From: Candidatus Bathyarchaeota archaeon
GTDB lineage: Archaea > Thermoproteota > Bathyarchaeia > 40CM-2-53-6 > RBG-13-38-9
DNA length: 5,246 bases
Direction of reading: 5' to 3'
Assembly (NCBI GenBank): GCA_026015225.1
Contig: JAOZGV010000038.1
Location: forward strand, 1 to 5,246
Position numbers and translations under genes: made by a program. Under the pieces are notes generated by a model. That model did no database searches. It was given only the letters and a program-made list of their open reading frames with translations, and was not told the DNA's origin. Position 1 is the first letter of the stretch. Every line of letters begins with the position of its first letter. Positions 1 through 5,246 of the stretch are shown here, one piece after another.

Positions 1-193
1 TACGGTATTCAGCTGTCCAAACTGTGGGGCAGAAGCGATTAGGGTAACCGTGCTTAAAGGTAGCAAACGTGCAATAATTCAGTGTGGAGTATGTGAATTA
101 AAAGATGAAATGAACTTTCTACCTTCAGAAAAAAAGATTGATATATATTGCAAATTTACTGACAAATTTCATTCTTCTACAGAAGAAACTTAA
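1..193 (+). CDS. Elf1-like transcription elongation factor, zinc ribbon (N-terminus cut off)
   Basis: The open frame begins at base 2 and gives 63 residues before a TAA at 191-193; the true start lies left of the window. Seen: two zinc-knuckle pairs, C5-P-N-C8 and C28-G-V-C31, about 20 residues apart, followed by a short acidic and aromatic tail containing KIDIYCKFTDKF. This is the Elf1 (Elof1) layout: a basic N-terminal tail, here missing, then a four-cysteine ribbon, then an 'IDVY-x-x-F/W-x-D' segment. Elf1 binds the elongating RNA polymerase and helps it pass through chromatin in eukaryotes; orthologues are known in some archaea, mostly TACK lineages. By inference this protein binds the archaeal RNA polymerase. 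Another small ribbon protein, such as a ribosomal protein, is possible, but the IDIY tail favours Elf1. No strong terminator hairpin follows. Confidence 0.75.
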   Translation, partial: TVFSCPNCGAEAIRVTVLKGSKRAIIQCGVCELKDEMNFLPSEKKIDIYCKFTDKFHSSTEET

Positions 194-317
194 GAGAAAG
201 TCAGCACCTAATGTTGTTTTATTAAATATCCATTTTCTCACATTTAAGAAAAAAACGTTAGTGTAGAACTTGTAGCGGAATTTTTTAATTCACAGATAAC
301 AAAAAAGTTGTAAAAAA
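194..317 (+). promoter_or_regulatory. Spacer with candidate promoter for the small membrane protein/rhomboid operon
   Basis: This is a 124-base AT-rich gap. T4 runs at 217-220 and 233-236 could end the upstream transcript, as archaeal termination often uses oligo-T without a hairpin. Two TATA-like stretches are visible: CACATTTAAG at 239-248 and TTTTTTAATT at 281-290. The second lies about 30 bases before the ATG at 318, the spacing expected for a leaderless transcript. That would fit the absence of a Shine-Dalgarno sequence in the A-rich stretch before the ATG. The exact promoter is a guess. Confidence 0.3.
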
Positions 318-572
318 ATGTTCGTAGGTTTTTGGGAAATTGTCCTAATTTTAATTGTAGTTGTAATTATAATACTACCAGAATTCTCAAAATCTAAAAA
401 AGCACAAAAAACACACAGATTAAGACTATATGTAATTATTATTGTTCTGCTATTATTCATTGCTATATTGTCAAGATCTTTATTCTTTTTATTTTCTACT
501 GTGATAAGCTTGATCGCATTATTGGGAATAATTTTGTTTATTTTTTATAAATATATCAGGGAAGACAGATGA
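318..572 (+). CDS. Small three-helix membrane protein with TatA-like N-terminus
   Basis: This 84-residue protein is not firmly recognised. Seen: a hydrophobic helix at about residues 2-20, a basic linker at about 23-37 (KSKKAQKTHRLR), then two more hydrophobic helices at about 37-53 and 55-77, ending YKYIREDR. The first 25 residues (GFWEIVLILI..., ending LPEFSKSKK) resemble the start of TatA/TatB, where a Gly-x-x-Glu precedes a short membrane helix that ends in a Pro and basic region. TatA normally continues into one amphipathic helix, whereas this protein has two further membrane segments, so it is not an ordinary TatA. Its stop codon overlaps the start of the rhomboid gene (ATGA, 569-572), so the two are probably co-translated and may work together. 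The ATG at 318 has no Shine-Dalgarno sequence. It could be an accessory or substrate of the rhomboid; that is inference. Confidence 0.7.
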   Translation: MFVGFWEIVLILIVVVIIILPEFSKSKKAQKTHRLRLYVIIIVLLLFIAILSRSLFFLFSTVISLIALLGIILFIFYKYIREDR

Positions 573-1213
573 AAAGTACAAACAGTCTTATACTCATTTG
601 CCTCGTTGCGAGTTTTTTCTCTTGGGCTATGGGATCGAAATCAGTTGAGTTTTTTGCTTTTAGTACATCCAACATCATTTATGTTAGATTTTGGACAGTT
701 ATTACAGCTTTGTTTATTCACGGCGATTTAATACATTTGTTGGGAAACATCATTTTTCTTTATGTTTTTGGAAACACTCTTGAATCATTTATTGGCACAA
801 AAAGAATGTTGGCAACTTTTTTTATTGGAGGTATTTTTGCATTCCTAGCAAGTACTTTTTTTTATCCCCCAGACATTCCAATGATAGGAGCTTCTGCAGC
901 TATATTTTCTTTGGCTGCTGTATCGATGCTAGTTAAGCCTTTAAAAACGTCAGTTCTTTTTCTATTCTTGCCTGTGGGGTTAGTGGCTATTCTATATTTT
1001 ATATTTAATCTGTTTCAAGTATACTATGGAATTTTTAGCAACATCGCATACATTTCTCATGTGATTGGATTCTTAATAGGTATTCCACTTGGGATTTACT
1101 GGAGTCGGGATTGGGTAAAAAATTTGATTATAACATTCCTATTACTCCTAATATACTTTATATTAGCATATTGGTTCATTCCGATGTTATTTATCGCTTT
1201 GAATTTGGGGTAA
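569..1213 (+). CDS. Rhomboid-family intramembrane serine protease
   Basis: This 214-residue polytopic membrane protein is predicted to cut other membrane proteins within or near their transmembrane helices. All rhomboid hallmarks are visible: H56-x3-N60 in helix 2 (HLLGN), the catalytic serine in G107-A-S109-A in helix 4, and the partner histidine H164 in helix 6, inside ISHVIGFLIG with the usual glycine spacing. The loop before helix 2 has RFWTVITALFIHGD, like the W-R...T...F-x-H pattern of the family. Predicted helices lie at about 7-22, 54-71, 81-98, 106-122, 127-148 and 158-178, with a seventh at about 185-212 after the catalytic core, so it is a 6+1 form. The serine-histidine dyad is intact, so it should be an active protease rather than a pseudoprotease. 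The ATG overlaps the previous gene's TGA, indicating translational coupling. The substrate cannot be read from the sequence. Confidence 0.93.
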   Translation: MKSTNSLILICLVASFFSWAMGSKSVEFFAFSTSNIIYVRFWTVITALFIHGDLIHLLGNIIFLYVFGNTLESFIGTKRMLATFFIGGIFAFLASTFFYPPDIPMIGASAAIFSLAAVSMLVKPLKTSVLFLFLPVGLVAILYFIFNLFQVYYGIFSNIAYISHVIGFLIGIPLGIYWSRDWVKNLIITFLLLLIYFILAYWFIPMLFIALNLG

Positions 1214-1271
1214 TTAGAAACAAAATAACAAAACTCCAAACCAGTGTTTATGCTAAAAGACAATTTATTAG

Positions 1272-1279
1272 CGCATGCG
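1272..1279. repeat. 8-base perfect palindrome CGCATGCG upstream of the nucleoside hydrolase
   Basis: CGCATGCG reads the same on both strands and stands out as GC-rich in an AT-rich spacer. It ends four bases before the TATA-like box at 1283-1292. It could be a small operator half-site or chance; nothing in the window repeats it. Confidence 0.25.
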
Positions 1280-1282
1280 TAG

Positions 1283-1292
1283 TAAATTTAAC
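1283..1292 (+). promoter_or_regulatory. Candidate archaeal TATA box for the nucleoside hydrolase gene
   Basis: TAAATTTAAC resembles the TATA-like TAAAATTTAAG found before the DP2 gene. A start site about 25-27 bases downstream, near 1312-1315, would leave a leader of roughly 20 bases that includes the Shine-Dalgarno at 1321-1328. The rhomboid stop at 1213 is not followed by a T-rich terminator, so readthrough from that operon is also possible. Confidence 0.3.
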
Positions 1293-1320
1293 CTTAAATG
1301 ATTTATCTACACAGATAGTG

Positions 1321-1328
1321 AAGGAGGG
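1321..1328 (+). promoter_or_regulatory. Strong Shine-Dalgarno sequence fixing the GTG start of the nucleoside hydrolase
   Basis: AAGGAGGG lies 7 bases before the GTG at 1336, the ideal position for pairing with the 16S rRNA 3' end. It decides the start: the open frame reaches back to an ATG at 1111, but the part before 1336 overlaps the rhomboid gene and does not look like nucleoside hydrolase sequence. No other gene in the window has such a site. Confidence 0.8.
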
Positions 1329-1335
1329 CATTAAA

Positions 1336-2286
1336 GTGCCTGTAAATTTTAATATTTTTCCACAATTATCCCCTCAAGGCCGAGCTGAGAGGATTGCAAT
1401 TCCTAAAGGGAAAAAGATTAGGATTATACTCGATACGGATGCAAAAAATGAAATCGACGACCAGTTTGCCATAACGTTCGCTCTTTTAAGCGAAAAACTT
1501 CAAGTAGAAGCCCTCTATGCCACTCAATTTTCCCACGATCCTGCTCCACCTCCCTCCGAAGGGATGGAGCATAGTTATGAGGAAATACTAACGATACAGG
1601 ATAAACTGGGTGTTTCTGGGGAAGTCCCGGTCTTAAAAGGGGTAGCCGGTTTGCTTGAAGATCTGGATAGTCCCCCTCGGTGTGAGGCGACGGATGACCT
1701 GATACAGCGTGCGAGCGCTATGGATACAGATGACGAAATGCTATACGTCGTCGCTATAGGTGCAATTACTAACATAGTCTCGGCCGTTCTTCTTGAGCCT
1801 AAGATTATAGAGAAGATTACACTTGTTTGGCTTGGGGGAAATACATACAACTGGAAGACCCTACCTGAATACAACCTTTCAGGTGACTTTAAGGCATCCC
1901 AGGCGGTCTTCGACTTATGTATTCCCCTAATCCGTTTCCCATGTTTTGATGTAGTAAGTACCATGTTACTCAACAAAGAGGAGCTTAACACTAACATACG
2001 TCCTTATGGGGCAATAGGAGCTTACTTAGGTAAGACATTCGACGAATACCCTAGGGTGAAGAGAGAGGGGCGAAGTTGTATATGGGATCTTTCCACAGTG
2101 GCTTTCATGGAAGATTCCAGCTTGGGGAAAACCACCCTTCTTCCTACACCAAGGCTTATGGATAATGTCATCTGGGATATGGAAGACAAAGCTCGCCCTT
2201 TACATAGAGTCGTTACTTCTTTAAATAGAGATGCTATTTTTGAAAGTCTTTATAAAAAACTCAAAAAACATGCAGGAGTAGCTTAA
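1336..2286 (+). CDS. Nucleoside hydrolase-family (inosine/uridine-preferring type) protein
   Basis: This 316-residue protein, of usual family length, is predicted to split the N-glycosidic bond of a nucleoside, giving base and ribose for salvage; it lacks a signal peptide, so it should act in the cytoplasm. Seen: the calcium-binding N-terminal motif D33-T-D35 ... D41-D42-Q-F-A at the end of a beta strand; VVAIGAITNI at 138-147, matching the family's GPLTN loop; a V-W-L-G-G strand at 164-168; E178-Y-N-L-S-G-D184, matching the E-x-N-x-x-x-D substrate loop; and W250-D251-L-S-T-V-A, matching the C-terminal metal aspartate. The first loop has five residues between D35 and D41 instead of the three of classical enzymes (D-P-G-x-D-D), so it belongs to a divergent branch and its substrate is uncertain. 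The GTG start is set by the Shine-Dalgarno at 1321-1328. Its G+C content is markedly higher than its neighbours', suggesting transfer. Confidence 0.85.
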   Translation: MPVNFNIFPQLSPQGRAERIAIPKGKKIRIILDTDAKNEIDDQFAITFALLSEKLQVEALYATQFSHDPAPPPSEGMEHSYEEILTIQDKLGVSGEVPVLKGVAGLLEDLDSPPRCEATDDLIQRASAMDTDDEMLYVVAIGAITNIVSAVLLEPKIIEKITLVWLGGNTYNWKTLPEYNLSGDFKASQAVFDLCIPLIRFPCFDVVSTMLLNKEELNTNIRPYGAIGAYLGKTFDEYPRVKREGRSCIWDLSTVAFMEDSSLGKTTLLPTPRLMDNVIWDMEDKARPLHRVVTSLNRDAIFESLYKKLKKHAGVA

Positions 2287-2300
2287 ACGCGTGCTAGTAA

Positions 2301-2342
2301 TTCTTCTAACTTTTTTCACTTATTTCTTTTATATGTTTTATT
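2301..2342 (+). terminator. T-rich archaeal-type terminator after the nucleoside hydrolase
   Basis: Starting 15 bases after the stop codon, the + strand is strongly T-rich, with a T6 run at 2311-2316 and T4 runs at 2327-2330 and 2336-2339. Several oligo-T runs without a hairpin are typical of intrinsic termination by archaeal RNA polymerase. It separates the nucleoside hydrolase from the DP2 transcription unit. Confidence 0.5.
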
Positions 2343-2366
2343 GAAATAGTAGTTCATTTAATAGAT

Positions 2367-2377
2367 TAAAATTTAAG
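2367..2377 (+). promoter_or_regulatory. Candidate TATA box for the DP2 gene
   Basis: TAAAATTTAAG lies in the gap after the T-rich terminator. Transcription would be expected to begin about 25-30 bases later, around 2397-2402. That is just before the ATG of a micro reading frame at 2404 and about 27 bases before the TTG taken as the DP2 start. The core AAATTTAA also appears at 1284-1291. Confidence 0.35.
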
Positions 2378-2403
2378 CCTCTGAAATCAAAATTTTAGTA
2401 GAA

Positions 2404-2430
2404 ATGTATATAGAGCTGTTGAATATTTGA
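2404..2430 (+). other. Possible 8-codon upstream reading frame overlapping the DP2 start
   Basis: An ATG at 2404 opens a frame of eight codons ending at TGA 2428-2430. That stop overlaps the TTG start of DP2 (2427-2429) as TTGA. With the TATA-like box at 2367-2377, the transcript may begin within a few bases of this ATG, so it could be read as a leaderless mini-gene that hands ribosomes on to DP2. Chance is an equally good explanation, and a one-base sequencing loss near 2407 would instead make this ATG the DP2 start. Confidence 0.2.
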
Positions 2431-5246
2431 CAAACTACTCTGAAGAATATTATTCTATATTAGAGAAAAAATTTTTAGAAATTTATAATATAGCTAAGGC
2501 TGCTCGTTCTAAAGGTAACGAGGCATCAAAAATACCTGAGTCTATGTTAGCAGTAGATTTAGCTGAACGTGTAGAAAAATCAGTTGGCCCTGAAGGAATC
2601 GCAAAAAGAATTAGGGAACTTAGTAAAATAATGCCCAGAGAGGAGATAGCTTTCAAAATAGCAGAAGAAATAATCTATGGAACCTTTGGTTCCAAAGGTG
2701 AAAATGCAGCTGAACAAGCTATTAGAACGGCATTAGCTATATTGGATGAAGGAGTTACTGTCGCCCCAATTCAAGGAATTTCTAGTGTTAGGATTAAAAC
2801 AAACCTCGATAAAACAAGATATTTAGCAATATATTATGCTGGTCCAATACGATCAGCTGGCGGTACAGATATGGGTTTAACTTTAATCATCACAGACTTT
2901 GTTCAAAAACTCTTAGGTTTAGGCAGATACAAAGCAACCAAAGAAGAAGCTCAAAGATTTGTTGAAGAATTGAGACTATATGAAAGAGAAGTTGCTCGAT
3001 TTCAATTCAGGATTCCAGATAATGAGTTATTCAATACAATCATGAAGTTACCTGTGGAAGTGAATGGCGTTCAAACTGATCCGGTTGAGATGACATCCTT
3101 TAGAGATGTATTTAGAGTTGAGACAAATTGCTTAAGAGGTGGAGCTTTAAGAGTTGTTAACGATGGATTAGTAGGCAGAACAAAGAAGGTCATAAAAATT
3201 GTAGATAAATTAGGCATTCAAGGCTGGAGCTGGCTAAATGATATAAAAATACAAGAAACAGATGTTAAAGCATCCCAAAAACAAATGTATTTAGAGGATG
3301 TTATTGCAGGCAGACCAATTTTTTCTTTCCCAAATGCAAAAGGGGGATTTAGATTAAGGTATGGAAGAAGTAGAAATACTGGACTTGCTTCTATAGGAAT
3401 AAATCCTGTAACTATGAAAATATTGAGTAACTTCATCGCATCAGGAACTCAGTTAAGAATTGAAACTCCTGGAAAAGCTGGAACCGTTCTTCCTGTAGAT
3501 TACATCGAACCACCAGTTGTAAAGTTAAAAGACGGTTCTGTAATAAGAGTCGACAATTTAGAAATTGCAAAGGAAATAGAAAACTCAATAGAATCGATAC
3601 TATTTATAGGAGACCTTTTAATTGGTTTTGGGGAATTTTTAGAAAATAATAAACCATTACTCCCCTCTGGTTTTGTTGAGGAATGGTGGAGTGAACTTCT
3701 TAGAAAGACATTAAAATTAAAGGATAGATTAAAAATAGAGAGCAACGAAAAAAGATTAACAGATCTTATTTCAAATTCGCATACATGTATCCCTGGTGCT
3801 AAAGAGACGATTTCGCTATCCAAATCAATGGAAATACCATTACATCCTAGATACAATCTGTTTTGGAATAATATTGATTTTAATGAACTCTCTATTTTAA
3901 GAGAGAAACTTTTATCAATAAAAATAATATGGGAAGATGGAAATCCTCTTAGTCTTTCGGTTACAGGAGAACGAAAAATTAAATCCATAATGGAAAAAAT
4001 ATGTTTACCACATAAATTTCATAATGGAATTATTAACATCAATGAAGATTACACGTATGTACTATATCACTGTCTTGCCCTTAAAGAAAGAGATAAACAA
4101 TTGATTAAAGAGAACTCAACAATAGAGACAATCTACAAACTTTCTGGTATGAGGATAATTGATAAGGCACCAACATTCATAGGAGCCCGAATGGGAAGAC
4201 CAGAAAAAGCAAAAAAGAGAGAAATGCGACCCTCTGTCCATAGTTTATTTCCAATTGGTTTAGCTGGAGGCTCTAGGAGAAATATCTTAGAGGCAGCAAA
4301 GAAGAACAAAACAGTCTATGTTGACTTGGAAAGAAGACGATGTCCTACTTGTAAAACAATTGTATTTTCTGATATATGCCCCGATTGTTATAATGAAACT
4401 TTTATTGAGTATATCTGTCCCAAATGTGGAAAAACATTTGAGCAAGAAATATGTCACAATTGCAAATCAAATAACAAAGCATATGATAAACAGAGCATCA
4501 TCATAACGGAAATTCTAGATTCTGCACAAAAAAAACTTAGTATTGAGAGTTTACCCGATATCATTAAAGGAGTAAAAGGATTAACTAGTGATACAAAAAA
4601 ACCTGAAATACTCGAAAAGGGAATACTTAGAGCAAAACATGACCTCTCTGTTTTCAAAGACGGCACTGTGAGATTTGATACAACCAACACTCCTCTAACG
4701 CACTTTAGACCGATAGAAATAGGTCTTTCATTGGAGAAGTTGTATGAATTAAAATATTTTTTTGATATAAATGATCAGCCAATCGAAAACACATCACAAT
4801 TATGTGAATTGAAAATTCAAGATATAGTAATTCCGGAAGAATGTGCGAAATATTTTGTAAAAATATCTAATTTTATTGATGACCTTTTGATTAGACTTTA
4901 TGGATTGCCCTCCTTCTATAAAGCTAAATCTAAAGAAGATATGATAGGTCAAATTGTTGTGGGCATATCTCCTCACACGTCTGTAGGGGTTATCGGAAGA
5001 ATAATAGGATTTACAAAAAATAAAATATGCTTGGCCCACCCTTTCTGGCAAGCTGCTAAAAGGAGAGATTGTGATGGGGATGAGGACGCTTTATGTTTAG
5101 CACTTGATGTTCTTCTGAATTTCTCGAAAACCTTCATTCCAAAGAGAATAGGAGGTATGATGGATTCTCCAATAATTTTAACTCTAAAAATAAATCCTAT
5201 AGAAGTTGCACGTCAAGCATATAATATTGAAATTGCGGATAAATTA
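2427..5246 (+). CDS. polC: DNA polymerase D large (catalytic) subunit DP2, C-terminus beyond the window
   Basis: This is the DNA-synthesising subunit of archaeal PolD, which works with the exonuclease subunit DP1 at the replication fork. Its catalytic core has the double-psi beta-barrel fold shared with multisubunit RNA polymerases. 940 residues are visible without a stop; the rest of the C-terminus lies outside. Seen in order: an N-terminal helical region (EEYYSILEKKFLEIYNIA); YAGPIRSAGGT at 137-147; AGRPIFSFPNAKGGFRLRYG; GARMGRPEKA at 586-595; two zinc ribbons, C639/C642/C651/C654 and C664/C667/C676/C679; and the catalytic motif RRDCDGDEDA with aspartates D883 and D885. The familiar NCDGDED is DCDGDED here. 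No intein is present in the visible part. No in-frame ATG occurs before codon SMLAV near 2544, which would cut off conserved helix sequence. TTG at 2427 gives a start (MTNYSEEYY) that matches the length of other DP2 N-termini. DP1 is not adjacent. Confidence 0.96.
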   Translation, partial: MTNYSEEYYSILEKKFLEIYNIAKAARSKGNEASKIPESMLAVDLAERVEKSVGPEGIAKRIRELSKIMPREEIAFKIAEEIIYGTFGSKGENAAEQAIRTALAILDEGVTVAPIQGISSVRIKTNLDKTRYLAIYYAGPIRSAGGTDMGLTLIITDFVQKLLGLGRYKATKEEAQRFVEELRLYEREVARFQFRIPDNELFNTIMKLPVEVNGVQTDPVEMTSFRDVFRVETNCLRGGALRVVNDGLVGRTKKVIKIVDKLGIQGWSWLNDIKIQETDVKASQKQMYLEDVIAGRPIFSFPNAKGGFRLRYGRSRNTGLASIGINPVTMKILSNFIASGTQLRIETPGKAGTVLPVDYIEPPVVKLKDGSVIRVDNLEIAKEIENSIESILFIGDLLIGFGEFLENNKPLLPSGFVEEWWSELLRKTLKLKDRLKIESNEKRLTDLISNSHTCIPGAKETISLSKSMEIPLHPRYNLFWNNIDFNELSILREKLLSIKIIWEDGNPLSLSVTGERKIKSIMEKICLPHKFHNGIININEDYTYVLYHCLALKERDKQLIKENSTIETIYKLSGMRIIDKAPTFIGARMGRPEKAKKREMRPSVHSLFPIGLAGGSRRNILEAAKKNKTVYVDLERRRCPTCKTIVFSDICPDCYNETFIEYICPKCGKTFEQEICHNCKSNNKAYDKQSIIITEILDSAQKKLSIESLPDIIKGVKGLTSDTKKPEILEKGILRAKHDLSVFKDGTVRFDTTNTPLTHFRPIEIGLSLEKLYELKYFFDINDQPIENTSQLCELKIQDIVIPEECAKYFVKISNFIDDLLIRLYGLPSFYKAKSKEDMIGQIVVGISPHTSVGVIGRIIGFTKNKICLAHPFWQAAKRRDCDGDEDALCLALDVLLNFSKTFIPKRIGGMMDSPIILTLKINPIEVARQAYNIEIADKL

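Noticed and set aside
278..291. Inverted repeat GAATT-TTTT-AATTC
   Set aside because: The arms are only five AT-rich bases, expected by chance in this composition, and too weak for a stable hairpin; the T run is better read as part of a TATA-like element.
1111..1335. N-terminal extension of the nucleoside hydrolase frame back to an ATG at 1111
   Set aside because: It overlaps the end of the rhomboid gene in another frame, has AT-rich composition unlike the rest, and a strong Shine-Dalgarno plus GTG at 1336 gives a start that fits the family length.
1575..1997. 140-codon open frame on the - strand
   Set aside because: It lies inside the nucleoside hydrolase, which has clear family motifs; the antisense translation is low-complexity and serine-rich with no recognisable motif.
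1268..2297. GC-rich bits on both sides of the nucleoside hydrolase (TAGCGCATGCGT and ACGCGTGCTA) as possible flanking repeats of a mobile element
   Set aside because: They align only with gaps, there is no transposase or clear target duplication, and the match is too short to support an insertion boundary.
3218..3988. Two - strand open frames (3218-3436 and 3500-3988)
   Set aside because: Both lie opposite conserved DP2 sequence and show no domain or ribosome binding site; they are by-products of the coding strand.
4318..5051. Open frames at 4318-4506 (+), 4454-4690 (-) and 4800-5051 (-)
   Set aside because: They overlap the DP2 zinc ribbons and the region before its catalytic loop in other frames; the DP2 reading is unmistakable there.
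2427..5246. Intein in DP2
   Set aside because: Inteins are common in this gene, but the conserved blocks, including the catalytic loop, follow one another without an interruption in the visible part.

Overview
The window comes from an archaeon with an AT-rich genome. Two genes fix the domain and narrow the lineage. The right half encodes the large subunit (DP2) of the archaea-specific replicative DNA polymerase D. The left edge carries the end of a small zinc-ribbon protein that resembles the elongation factor Elf1. PolD is missing from most Crenarchaeota, and archaeal Elf1 is known mainly from TACK-type lineages. Having both suggests a thaumarchaeal, bathyarchaeal, korarchaeal or Asgard-like genome. 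The exact group cannot be settled from this sequence alone.

Layout, with every gene on the + strand: (1) 1-193, Elf1-like protein, N-terminus cut by the window edge. (2) 194-317, spacer with T-rich runs and candidate promoter elements. (3) 318-1213, a two-gene operon: an 84-residue membrane protein with a TatA-like first helix, then a rhomboid intramembrane serine protease, joined by a 4-base ATGA overlap. (4) 1214-1335, spacer with a TATA-like box, an 8-base palindrome and a strong Shine-Dalgarno sequence. (5) 1336-2286, a nucleoside hydrolase-family protein with a GTG start. (6) 2287-2426, spacer with a T-rich terminator followed by a TATA-like box. (7) 2427-5246, DP2, 940 residues visible, running off the right edge shortly after the catalytic aspartates. 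No RNA gene, mobile element, CRISPR array or intein was seen.

The genes do not form one pathway. Elf1 and DP2 are core information-processing genes. The membrane-protein/rhomboid pair is a separate small operon, probably acting at the membrane. The nucleoside hydrolase stands apart: its base composition is clearly richer in G+C (about 40-53% in lines counted by hand, against about 28-30% in its neighbours) and it has the only strong ribosome binding site in the window. It looks like a more recent arrival between two native units.

The most interesting points are the pairing of a TatA-like protein with a rhomboid, the compositional island at the nucleoside hydrolase, and the apparent TTG start of DP2, which overlaps the stop codon of an 8-codon upstream reading frame. 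Nothing here is clearly a new biological system.
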